Source: Candidatus Aphodovivens excrementavium (GTDB lineage: Bacteria > Actinomycetota > Coriobacteriia > Coriobacteriales > Eggerthellaceae). Taken from it: DNA of 64,000 bases. Both the position numbers and the translations under genes were made by a program. The notes below the pieces were generated by a model, which was given only the letters and a program-made list of their open reading frames with translations, was not told the DNA's origin and did not search any database. This document shows positions 34,377-43,159 of the stretch, piece after piece (the first letter of the stretch is position 1; each line of letters starts with the position of its first letter). The stretch is from positions 124,001 to 188,000 of the forward strand of contig DVKR01000029.1 of the NCBI GenBank assembly GCA_018715935.1. Reading direction: 5' to 3'.

Positions 34377-35732
34377 ATGGACATAGGCATTAGCATCGTC
34401 GTTACGTTCATCTTGGTATTGGTGAACGGCTATTTCTCCATGTCGGAGATGGCGTTGGTAAATGCCAAGCAGGTGATGTTGCAGAAGGAGGCCGACGAGG
34501 GCGACCGCCGCGCCAAGCGCGCCCTTGCGCTCGCCAGCGACTCTGGCAGGTTTTTGGCAACCATTCAAGTTGCCATCACGCTCGTAGGTTTTTTCGCGTC
34601 TGCGGCAGCTTCCACCAATCTTTCCAATCCGCTTGCTTCGTGGTTCTCCAGCTTCGGGATCGACTGGCTGACCTTCATTGCGCCGGGTTTGGCTCCGGTT
34701 CTTATCACGTTGGCGGTTTCGTACCTAAGCATCGTGGTGGGCGAGTTGGTTCCCAAGCGCATTGCGCTTTCCGACGCCGAGCGCGTGAGTAAGATGGTAG
34801 CCGGGCCTTTGAACGTGTTTCGCACAATCGCAAAGCCGCTGGTATGGCTTACTTCCGCTTCTGCCAACGGGCTTTCTCGCCTGTTTGGCATCAAAAGCGC
34901 CGAAGAACGCCAAAGCGTTTCTGAAGAGGAAATCAAATACATCGTGAAAGACAACGACGAGTTGCTCGACGACGAGAAGCGCATGATTCACGATATTCTT
35001 GATTTGGGAGACATGACAGTGCGCGAAGTTATGCAGCCACGCGTGGACATGATGTTCGTCGAGGACGTTGAGACGGTTCGCCAGGCGGTTGATCGCATGC
35101 GGGGCACGGGATACTCGCGTTTGCCGGTGTATCACGAAGACTACGACACTATTGTGGGCATCGTGAACTACAAAGACCTCGTGGCGCCTATTCTCGACGG
35201 CAAGGGAGACGAGCCGGTTGGGCCATACGCGTATGAGGCGCTTTTCGTGCCCGAGACAAAAGACGTATACCCACTGTTGTCGGAAATGCAAACGAATAGG
35301 CAACAGATGGCAATTGTGGTGGACGAGTATGGCGGAACCGATGGTTTAATTACCGTAGAGGACATATTGGAAGAGATAGTTGGCGAGATTGGCGATGAAA
35401 CCGACGTGGAGGACGGCAAGTACGTCTCCACGATCGCGGAAGGCGAATGGGTGGTTGACGGGCGCCTTCCCGCTGATGATGCGGCGGAGTTGGGCTGGCC
35501 TGTAGCCGATTCCGATGACTACGAAACCATCGCGGGCTGGTTGATGAACACCATCGACGTTGTGCCTTCGATGGGCGACGAGTTTGAGATCGAAGGATAC
35601 CGCTTCAAAATCCAGGCCATGCGCCGTCGGCGCATCTCAACCATTCGGGTCAGCCGATTGGAAAAGCTCGATCAGGAAGAGCAAAGCGAACCGGATGCGG
35701 CAGATGCTGCCTCCGAAAAAAGCGCGAGTTAG
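34377..35732 (+). CDS. CNNM/CorC-family protein (HlyC/CorC type)
   Basis: A 451-residue inner-membrane protein. Residues 1-190 form the DUF21/CNNM membrane domain (four helices, with NGYFSMSEMALVNAK and VGELVPKRIALSDAERV). Residues 205-335 hold two CBS modules (VREVMQPRVDMMFVE and QMAIVVDEYGGTDGLITVEDILEEIVGEI). The last 80 residues are the CorC_HlyC domain (VVDGRLPADDAAELG, ETIAGWLMNTI). Relatives export Mg2+ or Na+ or affect Co/Mg homeostasis. It follows the hemolysin III gene by 45 bases in the same direction. Confidence 0.94.
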   Translation: MDIGISIVVTFILVLVNGYFSMSEMALVNAKQVMLQKEADEGDRRAKRALALASDSGRFLATIQVAITLVGFFASAAASTNLSNPLASWFSSFGIDWLTFIAPGLAPVLITLAVSYLSIVVGELVPKRIALSDAERVSKMVAGPLNVFRTIAKPLVWLTSASANGLSRLFGIKSAEERQSVSEEEIKYIVKDNDELLDDEKRMIHDILDLGDMTVREVMQPRVDMMFVEDVETVRQAVDRMRGTGYSRLPVYHEDYDTIVGIVNYKDLVAPILDGKGDEPVGPYAYEALFVPETKDVYPLLSEMQTNRQQMAIVVDEYGGTDGLITVEDILEEIVGEIGDETDVEDGKYVSTIAEGEWVVDGRLPADDAAELGWPVADSDDYETIAGWLMNTIDVVPSMGDEFEIEGYRFKIQAMRRRRISTIRVSRLEKLDQEEQSEPDAADAASEKSAS

Positions 35733-35925
35733 GCGGCGCTTCAGCCGAGAGGCGGCGCACGTCTCACCCCTCGGCGTTCGTGCAGCTGCATAGTGTCCGA
35801 GCTTGTTCCGACAGGGCTTTCGCCCAACGTCCTCTGCAGAGTGAAAACATCGGGGTGGCGCTGAGCTTCGCTTCAAGGCGGCGTTGGATTTTGCCCCGAC
35901 GGCAAAGGGGTAGGGTGTCGAGCGT

Positions 35926-36981
35926 ATGCGCTTGCAGCGATCACAAGACGCACTAGCGGGCGGTGTGTGTGCGGGTCTTGCCAAGTACCTTGGCGTAGAC
36001 ACTGTGGTGGTTCGCACGTTAATGGTTCTTCTGTGTCTGATGACGCTCGGTTTAGGCGTGCTCGTTTACGTGGTTTTATGGGTTTCCTTGCCGCTAGAGC
36101 CTAACCGTCCCAGCCCGGTTGACGTTTTGCCGCATGAGGTAAGCTCGGAAACGTATGGAACAGTGGGCGTGTCTTTGCGGGAGGCTTCTTTTACGGCAGG
36201 CGGTGCGCAAGAGGCGCATAACGAAACCGAGCGCGAAGTTGCGGCACGACGCGACATGTATACGGCAGCAGGGCATGAGCCGCCCACGCCTCCGCTCGCG
36301 GCTCATGCGGCAGCGGCGCTGGTTGCCTCGCGGTTGGCCTCAAGCTCTCCGGGGTCTCATGAACCGGTATCGACGGCGGGTGTTTCCGCCCGAAACGGAG
36401 CAGTGAGCGGGGGCTGCGCTCCCAAGTGGGACGCTCCAGCAGAGGCTCCCTCTGACGGCTCCGCCGGCGCGGGTAGGCGGCATTTCATTCTTCCTCCGAT
36501 AGCACGGATGCTCTTGCTGTGGGTATGCCTTGCTGCCGCTTTCGTGGGTTTGCTGCGTCTGCTGGGCTTTTTCGTATCGGGCACGAGCTGGTGGCGGTTT
36601 TGGCCCATGTTTTTCGTGCTCACCGGCATTGCGGTGATGGTGGTGCCAGGCAAGCCTGGCTTGCGCATGGCCCATGCGATAACGGGTTGGTTTTTCGTCA
36701 TTGCGGGCTGTGTCGTGCTTCCCATGAGCGTCGGATTAGTGCGGTGGGCATCGCTTGTTCCCTGGTTGCAGACGCTTTGGCCGTTACTGGTGTTGTCGGT
36801 AGCGCTTCTTATAGTCGGCTGGGTGCGAAAGATGTGGCCATGGGCTCTGGGAGCGGGCGTTCTGTTCGCAGTCTTTTGTCTTGTGGGATTGATTCTGTTT
36901 GCCGAACCTGGTCAGGCTTCTTCGGTTGCGGTTACGCTTCCTTTGGGTAGAACGATTGAGTTTTCCTATCCGTTCGTCTAG
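35926..36981 (+). CDS. PspC-domain membrane protein
   Basis: A 351-residue protein. Residues 1-60 are a PspC domain (LQRSQDALAGGVCAGLAKYLGVDTVVVRTLMVLL and a following helix ending WVSLPLEP). Then comes a 120-residue disordered Ala/Ser/Glu linker and a membrane region with about five further helices (residues 185-330; RMLLLWVCLAAAFVGLLRLLGFF, WWRFWPMFFVLTGIAVMVVPG). PspC domains take part in envelope-stress responses. The start at 35926 lacks a strong site. The 193 bases upstream show no gene. Confidence 0.85.
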   Translation: MRLQRSQDALAGGVCAGLAKYLGVDTVVVRTLMVLLCLMTLGLGVLVYVVLWVSLPLEPNRPSPVDVLPHEVSSETYGTVGVSLREASFTAGGAQEAHNETEREVAARRDMYTAAGHEPPTPPLAAHAAAALVASRLASSSPGSHEPVSTAGVSARNGAVSGGCAPKWDAPAEAPSDGSAGAGRRHFILPPIARMLLLWVCLAAAFVGLLRLLGFFVSGTSWWRFWPMFFVLTGIAVMVVPGKPGLRMAHAITGWFFVIAGCVVLPMSVGLVRWASLVPWLQTLWPLLVLSVALLIVGWVRKMWPWALGAGVLFAVFCLVGLILFAEPGQASSVAVTLPLGRTIEFSYPFV

Positions 36982-37190
36982 TGCGCAAGCCTCGGCAAAG
37001 AAGCACAGGTCGTCTGTTGCGGCACGGGTCAGGAGCCGTTCACCGCGCGGTATGTCCGCTTACGGCGGCAGGCCAAGTGTTCGCCTCAGTGCCGTCTCTG
37101 CATCAAGGATCGCCATTCATGCTGAGCTGCGAAAGCGCTAAATTCGCCTTTGTCAAGCGAACAAAAGATGGAGGGCGTCTTCACAAAACT

Positions 37191-37220
37191 TTGCGGAATC
37201 GGTATCCCCTACGGTAAAAT
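37191..37220 (+). promoter_or_regulatory. Likely promoter in the 343-base gap before the secreted protein gene
   Basis: TTGCGG (37191-37196), 18 bases, TAAAAT (37215-37220), leaving a leader of about 100 bases that contains CCCGCC-GCA-GGCGGG just before the start region. No c-di-AMP riboswitch signature could be seen. The rest of 36982-37190 shows nothing recognisable. Confidence 0.5.
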
Positions 37221-37324
37221 ACGTCCTGTCACAACAGCATAGTGCTTTGTTCTGGCAGCAATCACACCTACAACCTTATAGGCTGCTTGGCTCCCGCCGC
37301 AGGCGGGCTTAGTGCTTGTGCTGC

Positions 37325-38149
37325 ATGGAAAGGTATGTTTTGGCGGGTAAACGTTACAAACAGCGCAAATCGAGCATCGTTGCTAAGATTGCAACCGTTG
37401 GTTGCGCCTCTGTGGTCTTAGTGGGCTGCATCGGTTTTGGTGTTGCATCGGCCGGTGGCACTTCGTCTGGCGAAGGCGCTTTTGGCATGGATGCCTCTGT
37501 TGCCGCTTCGTCGGCTCAGGAGCGCATTGCCATGGCGGAGCAAACGGACGACGCCACGGGAAACTCTCTTTTGGCAAGCACCTCGCAGCGTGACATCTCC
37601 CTGAACGTTGAAGCAATTGAGGAAGAGCTCGAGGCCGAGCGCCGTGCCGCCGAAGAGCTTGCTCGTGCCGAAGAGGCGGAGCGCATTGCCGCCGCTGAAG
37701 CGGCGAAGGCCGCGCAGCGCGAGGCGGCTGCACGCAACGCTTCCGCGAGCGCGCTGTCTACGCTTTCCGACGTCGACTGGAGCGTGGGCGAGGACGCCTT
37801 CGTTGCAGAATGGACGCAGCGCATCGATGCCTACTTGGCAGGCTCTCCGCTTGCGGGAATGGGTTCTGTGTTTGCGCAGGCAGCATGGGACAACGGCGTC
37901 GACCCGCGTTTTTCGCCGGCTATCTCCAACACTGAAAGCACCAAGGGGTCCCATTGTTTCCTTCCCTACAACGCATGGGGTTGGGGCAATTCTTCCTGGA
38001 GCAACTGGACCGAGGCAATTAACGCCCATGTAGCCGGGTTGGCAAGCGGGTATGGTTATTCGCTTACGCTGGCGGCGGCGCAAAAGTACTGCCCGCCCAC
38101 GTATCAGCATTGGTTCGACGTTACTTTGGCACAGATGAAGCTTATCTAG
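37325..38149 (+). CDS. Secreted coiled-coil protein with C-terminal lysozyme/transglycosylase-like domain
   Basis: About 274 residues. ATG at 37325 is used; TTG at 37340, with GGAAAGG upstream, is a serious alternative. A basic N-terminus (KRYKQRKSS) and hydrophobic segment (IVAKIATVGCASVVLVGCIGFGVASA) form a signal peptide or anchor. Residues 95-145 are an Ala/Glu/Arg coiled coil. The C-terminal 110 residues (WTQRIDAYLAGSPLAGMGSVFAQAAWDNGVDPRFSPAISNTES ... NAWGWG) resemble glucosaminidase/soluble-lysozyme-type domains, with the Glu in SNTEST a possible catalytic residue. It probably acts on peptidoglycan; the substrate is unproven. Confidence 0.75.
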   Translation: MERYVLAGKRYKQRKSSIVAKIATVGCASVVLVGCIGFGVASAGGTSSGEGAFGMDASVAASSAQERIAMAEQTDDATGNSLLASTSQRDISLNVEAIEEELEAERRAAEELARAEEAERIAAAEAAKAAQREAAARNASASALSTLSDVDWSVGEDAFVAEWTQRIDAYLAGSPLAGMGSVFAQAAWDNGVDPRFSPAISNTESTKGSHCFLPYNAWGWGNSSWSNWTEAINAHVAGLASGYGYSLTLAAAQKYCPPTYQHWFDVTLAQMKLI

Positions 38150-38167
38150 GCCGTGCAATCGTAAGCT

Positions 38168-38199
38168 AAGCCGCAGCGCATATGCTGCGGCTTTTTTGT
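38168..38199 (+). terminator. Intrinsic terminator after the secreted protein gene
   Basis: AAGCCGCAGC (38168-38177), loop GCATAT, GCTGCGGCTT (38184-38193), then a T-run TTTTTTGTTTT. Strong and canonical. Confidence 0.9.
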
Positions 38200-38271
38200 T
38201 TTGCGTGGGGTAAAATTGCTGTACGCACGATCCGTTGCATGAAGGCGTGTGGTCTGGGAGAAAGGAACGCT

Positions 38272-38934
38272 GTGAGCAGCAACGTAATTGTAGTGGGATG
38301 CGGGCGTGTGGGATCCCAGCTTGCCAACATGCTTTCCGATAATGGGGACAATGTATGCGTGATCGACCGCAACGCCGACGCTTTTGCGAATTTGGGTCGA
38401 AACTTCAACGGCTCCACCATTCAAGGCATTGGAACCGACGGCGACACGCTGGAAAAAGCCGGCGTTGAAGAGTGCGACGTTTTGGCTGCCGTTACGCAGT
38501 TCGACAACACGAACCTGATGGTTGCGCGTGTCGGCGGGTTGCTCTATGACGTGCCGCACGTGATAGCGCGCTTGTACAACCCCGACCATGAACGCGCCTA
38601 TATGCAGCTGGGCATCGACTACGTGTGCGGCACGTCTCTGGTGGCAGAAGACGTGTTCGGCAAGATCGTGTCGGGCCACGGCGCTCATCTCGATACATTC
38701 GGCGAGTTCGAAGTGCTGCGCTTCTCGCTTGATCTCAGTTGGGCAGAAAAGCGCACGGTGCGTGCGGGAGAGCTCGAGCGCGACCACGATATCCGTATTG
38801 TGGCTTTCGAGCGCAGCGATGGTTCGGCAAGTTCCATTCCCACCAAGGACTCCATCCTCTATCATGGCGATTCCCTGCTTGTTTGCATCAGGCATGATCT
38901 GATCGATTCGTTTTCGAAATATATCCAAGACTAA
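38272..38934 (+). CDS. TrkA/KtrA-type K+ uptake regulatory protein, first copy
   Basis: A 220-residue cytoplasmic RCK protein; GTG at 38272 has GAGAAAGGA upstream. Residues 3-120 form the RCK-N Rossmann fold (VIVVGCGRVGSQLANMLSDNG, VIDRNADAF, then GTDGDTLEKAGVEECD and FDNTNLMVARV). Residues 140-218 are an RCK-C-like domain. Such proteins bind NAD(H) or ATP and gate TrkH/KtrB channels. A second homologous gene follows after 50 bases, but no channel subunit is adjacent. TAAAAT at 38211 may belong to its promoter. Confidence 0.92.
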   Translation: MSSNVIVVGCGRVGSQLANMLSDNGDNVCVIDRNADAFANLGRNFNGSTIQGIGTDGDTLEKAGVEECDVLAAVTQFDNTNLMVARVGGLLYDVPHVIARLYNPDHERAYMQLGIDYVCGTSLVAEDVFGKIVSGHGAHLDTFGEFEVLRFSLDLSWAEKRTVRAGELERDHDIRIVAFERSDGSASSIPTKDSILYHGDSLLVCIRHDLIDSFSKYIQD

Positions 38935-38984
38935 CAGCCTGTCCATGCACCTGATGGTGGATGGGACGGCGGGAGGAAGTTGGC

Positions 38985-39656
38985 ATGTACGTAGTTATCA
39001 TGGGCGGCGGCAAGGTGGGAGAGTACCTGGCAACCGTGTTGTTGAACAGCGGAAACGATGTGGCTCTTATCGAGAGCAATCTTGCTACTGCCGACAAGCT
39101 GTCCATCGTGCTGCAGGGAAGCTACATGGTCATTCACGGTGACGGATGCGATTCGAAATACCAAGAGGATGCCGGCATTCGCCGTGCCGATGTGTTCGTG
39201 GCGGCAACGGGCCAAGACGACAATAACCTCGTGTCGTGCGAAATCGCCCAGCGCGTGTTTAACGTGCCGCGCTGCATTGCGCGCGTAAACCATCCCAAAA
39301 ATTTGCGCATATTCAAAGAGGTGGGCATCGAATGCGTCTCGTCAACCACGCTCATTGCTAATCTTATTGAAGAGGAAACGCTTTTGGGCAGCGTGAGCGT
39401 TGCGTCGTCGCTTACGCACGGCAACGTCGTGCTTACCGAAGTGCGCGTTCCACGCATGCGCCTGCATTCCAATGAAACCGGCATACGCGCTGTTGATCTG
39501 CCCATGCCCGAAAACAGTCTCATTGTCGCCGTCTCAACTTCCGACGATGTTGAGGTGGTGGGGGAAGACACCGTGCTTATGCCGGGCAACACGGCAATCA
39601 TTGCCGCAGACAACGAGGTTTTAGACGAGGTTCGCGCGCTGTTCCGCAGCTTGTAA
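38985..39656 (+). CDS. TrkA/KtrA-type K+ uptake regulatory protein, second copy
   Basis: A 223-residue RCK protein with a GGAGGAAG site. YVVIMGGGKVGEYLATVLLNSGNDVALIE is the N-terminal nucleotide-binding fold, HGDGCDSKYQEDAGIRRADVFVAATGQDDNN the adjacent loop, and IARVNHPKNLRIFKEVGIE is the strongly conserved TrkA segment. The C-terminal 80 residues are an RCK-C domain. It shares the fold but is diverged from the preceding gene, so the two may form a hetero-oligomeric ring on a channel encoded elsewhere. Confidence 0.93.
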   Translation: MYVVIMGGGKVGEYLATVLLNSGNDVALIESNLATADKLSIVLQGSYMVIHGDGCDSKYQEDAGIRRADVFVAATGQDDNNLVSCEIAQRVFNVPRCIARVNHPKNLRIFKEVGIECVSSTTLIANLIEEETLLGSVSVASSLTHGNVVLTEVRVPRMRLHSNETGIRAVDLPMPENSLIVAVSTSDDVEVVGEDTVLMPGNTAIIAADNEVLDEVRALFRSL

Positions 39657-39711
39657 AACGATGCGGGGAGTATAATCTGTCCGATAGACTGTCCAACAGA
39701 AAGGCAAGCCG

Positions 39712-41055
39712 ATGATCAATCGTTATACGCGCCCTGAGATGGGTCATATTTGGACGCTGCAAAACAAATTCGATATCTGGAAAGAGATCGAGGTCTTGGC
39801 TTGCGAGGCTCAGGCGGAGCTGGGGCAGGCAGGCATCACGAAGGAAGAGGCGAAGTGGATTCGCGATCATGCCGATTGCACGGCGGAGCGCATCTCCGAG
39901 ATTGAAAAGATCACGAACCACGACGTCATCGCGTTCACAACCGACATGGCGGAGCACATTGACGCCGATGTTCCGGAAGGGCAGCCCAAGCCGAGCCGTT
40001 GGGTGCACTACGGCATGACTTCATCTGACTTGGGCGACACCGCTTTGTCGTATCAGATCACCCAGGCAATCGACATCATCCTTGCTGACATCAAGCAATT
40101 GGGCGAAACGTGCAAGCGCCGCGCCTTCGAGTTCAAAGACACGTTGTGCGTTGGTCGCACGCACGGCATTCATGCAGAGCCCATGACCTTCGGCATGAAA
40201 TTCGGAAGTTGGGCCTGGGCGCTCAAACGCGCTCAAACGCGCATGGAGCAGGCGCGCGAGGTGGCGGCGACGGGAGCAATTTCCGGCGCGGTGGGAACCT
40301 ATTCCAGCATCGACCCGTTCATCGAGCAGTACGTTTGCGAGAAATTGGGGCTTACCCCCGATCCGCTGTCTACCCAGGTTCTTGCGCGCGATCGCCACGC
40401 GCAGGTTATGTGTGGGCTGGCAACGGTTGCAGCAACGTTGGAGTCTATTGCTTTGCAGGTGCGCTTGCTGCAGCAATCCGACGTCATTGAGGCTGAAGAG
40501 CCGTTTACGAAGGGCCAGAAGGGCTCTTCCGCCATGCCTCATAAGCGCAATCCCATCACGGCAGAGCGCGTGTGCGGCCTCGCACGCGTGGTGAAGGCGA
40601 ACGCCCAGGTGGCGCTTGACAACGTTGCCTTATGGTTCGAGCGCGACATCAGCCATTCGGGAACCGAGCGCGTGGCTTTGGCAGACAGCTTCACGGCGCT
40701 GGACTACATGTTCGGCAAGATGCAGTGGATGCTTGACGGCCTTCAGACCTATCCTGACAAAATGGAGCACAACCTGTGGCGTACACGCGGCTTGATTTTC
40801 AGCTCCAAGGTATTGCTTGCGCTTGTGCAAACGGGCATCACGCGCGAGGAAGCCTATGTTATCGTCCAGCGCAACGCCATGAAAGTGTGGGCGGACATCC
40901 AGAATGCGGTTGACGGCCCCACCTATCGGGAAAACCTTGAGTCGGACCCTGAGGCGAACCTGTCCCAGGAAACCCTGGACGAGATTTTTGACCCGTGGGA
41001 CTTCCTCACTCGCAAGGATGCGGTGTTTGAGCGTTTGGAGAAGCTGGAGTTCTAG
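39712..41055 (+). CDS. purB: Adenylosuccinate lyase
   Basis: A 447-residue fumarase/aspartase-superfamily enzyme for two fumarate-releasing steps of purine synthesis (SAICAR to AICAR, and adenylosuccinate to AMP). YTRPEMGHIWTLQNKFDIW is the usual N-terminus, HYGMTSSDLGDTALSYQ and VGRTHGIHAEPMTFG carry catalytic His residues, and KGSSAMPHKRNPI is the superfamily signature loop with the catalytic Ser. Length is normal. It is a single gene followed by a structured repeat and a terminator. Confidence 0.97.
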   Translation: MINRYTRPEMGHIWTLQNKFDIWKEIEVLACEAQAELGQAGITKEEAKWIRDHADCTAERISEIEKITNHDVIAFTTDMAEHIDADVPEGQPKPSRWVHYGMTSSDLGDTALSYQITQAIDIILADIKQLGETCKRRAFEFKDTLCVGRTHGIHAEPMTFGMKFGSWAWALKRAQTRMEQAREVAATGAISGAVGTYSSIDPFIEQYVCEKLGLTPDPLSTQVLARDRHAQVMCGLATVAATLESIALQVRLLQQSDVIEAEEPFTKGQKGSSAMPHKRNPITAERVCGLARVVKANAQVALDNVALWFERDISHSGTERVALADSFTALDYMFGKMQWMLDGLQTYPDKMEHNLWRTRGLIFSSKVLLALVQTGITREEAYVIVQRNAMKVWADIQNAVDGPTYRENLESDPEANLSQETLDEIFDPWDFLTRKDAVFERLEKLEF

Positions 41056-41056
41056 G

Positions 41057-41097
41057 GTTGCGCCGATTTGCCGATCGGCGCAACGGAGCCGACGCTG
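41057..41097 (+). repeat. Post-stop hairpin with conserved tail
   Basis: Arms GTTGCGCCGAT (41057-41067) and ATCGGCGCAAC (41074-41084) are followed by GGAGCCGACGCTG. The element at 7926 has the same length, loop core and tail, with a C-G to G-C exchange kept paired in the stem. Confidence 0.65.
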
Positions 41098-41127
41098 CGC
41101 GGTGTTCCGACGGCACCTGAGACGTTC

Positions 41128-41176
41128 AAGCCCGAAGTGGCGGACCCGAAGTCCAGCCACTACGGGCTTTCTTGTC
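41128..41176 (+). terminator. Terminator downstream of purB
   Basis: AAGCCCGAAGTGGC (41128-41141) pairs with GCCACTACGGGCTT (41156-41169) with one A-A mismatch, an inner GGA/TCC pairing and a TTCTTGTCTTT tail. Confidence 0.75.
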
Positions 41177-41292
41177 TTTGGCACTCGTCAGAGCACCGCT
41201 CGCTGACGTAGGGTCGATCTGTGGCAATGCGCTCGGGAGCGCCGCTCGCTGGCGTTTGAAGAGCTGCGACAACCTGCGTGCTACGGCAGCGC

Positions 41293-41610
41293 CTAGAGCG
41301 CGCGCACCTCTTCGTCGGAGATGCCGAACTGCTGCTTGATGTAGTTGATCTGGCGGTTGGCGCGCGAAAACTTCTGCACGCCCAAGCCTAGGACGCCGCA
41401 GGCGAGAATTGCGGACGCAAACGTGACGATGCTGACGATCGTGTCGCCGTATGGCAGGATGCCGTTGCCCTGCAGCACGGGGATGCCCATGATCACGACT
41501 ACTGCAAGGATGCCGCCCAGTGCGCACTGAACGATGCCGCTGCGTCGCTTGGCCTTTTGCTTGATGATCTCCTGCAGTGCGCGGTCGCGGCGTATCTTCT
41601 TTTTGGACAT
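41293..41610 (-). CDS. Small two-helix membrane protein
   Basis: A 105-residue product with a basic N-terminus (MSKKKIRRDRALQEIIKQKAKRR), transmembrane helices at about 25-45 (IVQCALGGILAVVVIMGIPVL) and 57-78 (TIVSIVTFASAILACGVLGLG), and a charged C-terminus with GISDEEVRAL. A GGAGCATTGC stretch precedes the ATG. No family is recognised. It converges on purB. Confidence 0.75.
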   Translation of the reverse strand: MSKKKIRRDRALQEIIKQKAKRRSGIVQCALGGILAVVVIMGIPVLQGNGILPYGDTIVSIVTFASAILACGVLGLGVQKFSRANRQINYIKQQFGISDEEVRAL

Positions 41611-41708
41611 GCAATGCTCCTGTCTGGTGGGGCGCGAGTCAGATGCAGGCTTCCCCGGATCATTGTTGTGCGTTTCGATTTATTCTAGCGGAAAACCCTA
41701 CCGCTCGA

Positions 41709-41761
41709 AAGGACGCCGCGCACCCAACAAAAAGGCCGCGCCGCCCATAAGGGCGACGCGG
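41709..41761 (-). repeat. Terminator repeat, copy A (downstream of the ATPase gene)
   Basis: This 51-53 base unit matches the unit at 43189-43241 at 47 of 51 positions. On the minus strand it reads as a GC hairpin with loop TTAT followed by TTTTTGTTGGG, a rho-independent terminator for the ATPase gene. Confidence 0.8.
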
Positions 41762-41796
41762 GTTGCTTGAGGAACTGCCTTCGAGGCTCGGCCTGC

Positions 41797-43068
41797 TTAT
41801 CGCGCCAGCTCAAGAAGGAACTTCCAGGCGGGTATCACCTCTATCGAAACGCCATCCTGCTTGATGTCGCATTCCTCTTCCTTGGTCACGATGACCAGGC
41901 GCGTTGTCGCCGCATCGACCTTTGCGAGCTTGACGAGGTTGGCAACTTCGCGTTTGCGCGCCTCGCCGGAAATCGAGTAGGCGACCTGAACGGCAATCCC
42001 TTCGTCGGGGAGATAGAAGTCGATATCGACGCCGGTCTTCTCGGATTTGAGGTAATGCAGGCGCTCACCGAAGCGGTCATGAAGCGCAACGGCGATCTCG
42101 TTTTCCAGCAGCGCCGTCTCGCGGTCCACGACGAAAAGCCCCAGCAATCCGTTGTCGGAAAAATAGTATTTGGGATTCCCCTCCCGCTCTACGAACTTCG
42201 CGGCGGCGTTGGTGATGCTGAACAGCAGGTACGCTTGCTGCGCGTAGGCGACGTAGGAGATGACGGTGTCCTTCGAAAGGGAGAACCCGACGCTTTTCAG
42301 CATGTTGCGAAGCGAGGAGAACGAGATTTCGCTGCGCACGGATTCCGCGACCTTCTTCATAAGGACACGCAGCGCGGTGGCGTTCCGCACGCTGTTGCGC
42401 GCGGCAATATCGCCGAGAAGTACTTTCTGATACACGTTTTCGACGTACTCGCGTGGTGACGCGAATCGCAGGGATTCGGGGAACCCCCCGTTTTGGTAGA
42501 ACGCGTCGAAATGCCGAGATATCCTGCCGATCTCCCGCGTGGTGTTCAGTGCGCTGTTGCCGTACGCCTGCCCGTTTGCGTCCAGGTACTCGTCAAAGCG
42601 GTAGGGGGTGACGTGCAGGGTGAAGAAACGTCCTCCGAGCGTCGATGCGATCTGGCTGCTCAGCATGGAGGCGTTGCTTCCCGTGACGTACACGCGCTCT
42701 CCCGCATCGGCGAGGCGGCGGACGAACTTCTCCCAATGGGGGATGTTTTGGATCTCGTCGAAGAAGTAGTAGCCCTTCTCTTCGGAGAGCTCGCTTTGGA
42801 TAAGGACGATGTCTTGGAAGTCCGACGTGGCGAAGTCTGCAAGACGCTCGTCTTCGAAGTTGATGTATATGATCCGCTCCCAGGCTGCGCCGGCGGCAAC
42901 GAGACGCTGAGCCATGTCGTACAGCAGGGTCGACTTGCCTGCTCGGCGCAGACCGGTTACGACGTAGTTCGCCTGAGGATCGAGCGTGTAGCGGCGCGGG
43001 ACGATGTGCGCGTTGCGTATGATCTCGTGCTGGTCGAACACGATGCGTTTAAGAGTGCTGTGGTTCAT
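41797..43068 (-). CDS. AAA-family ATPase with DUF4143-type C-terminus
   Basis: A 423-residue protein starting at the ATG at 43068 (GGAAAG site). YVVTGLRRAGKSTLLYDMA is the Walker A region, ILIQSEL...GYYFFDEIQNIP carries Walker B (FFDEIQ), and VYVTGSNASMLS is sensor 1. From about residue 200 the DUF4143 helical region and a C-terminal PD-(D/E)xK-like stretch follow (EKTGVDIDFYLPDEGIAVQVAYSIS). Such ATPases are abundant in anaerobe genomes and often mobile; some are toxin-antitoxin-like or DNA-associated, but their role is unproven. It lies between two copies of a terminator repeat. Confidence 0.9.
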   Translation of the reverse strand: MNHSTLKRIVFDQHEIIRNAHIVPRRYTLDPQANYVVTGLRRAGKSTLLYDMAQRLVAAGAAWERIIYINFEDERLADFATSDFQDIVLIQSELSEEKGYYFFDEIQNIPHWEKFVRRLADAGERVYVTGSNASMLSSQIASTLGGRFFTLHVTPYRFDEYLDANGQAYGNSALNTTREIGRISRHFDAFYQNGGFPESLRFASPREYVENVYQKVLLGDIAARNSVRNATALRVLMKKVAESVRSEISFSSLRNMLKSVGFSLSKDTVISYVAYAQQAYLLFSITNAAAKFVEREGNPKYYFSDNGLLGLFVVDRETALLENEIAVALHDRFGERLHYLKSEKTGVDIDFYLPDEGIAVQVAYSISGEARKREVANLVKLAKVDAATTRLVIVTKEEECDIKQDGVSIEVIPAWKFLLELAR

Positions 43069-43112
43069 GAATGCTTCTTTCCGATCATTCGATGTCGGAT
43101 ATGTTAGACGAA

Positions 43113-43142
43113 AGTATAGCAAGATCGTCGAATGTATTCGAC
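43113..43142 (-). promoter_or_regulatory. Promoter of the ATPase gene, overlapped by a palindrome
   Basis: On the minus strand the -10 box TATACT (43118-43113) is 17 bases from TCGAAT (43141-43136). The palindrome GTCGAAT-GT-ATTCGAC at 43127-43142 covers the -35 region, where a bound repressor would block polymerase. Confidence 0.6.
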
Positions 43143-43159
43143 GGATTGTGCATAGAATT

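Noticed and set aside
37000-37320. A possible c-di-AMP riboswitch before the secreted lysozyme-like protein
   Set aside because: The context is suggestive, but the conserved GGGTGAATC-type and flanking core motifs of the ydaO RNA were not found.
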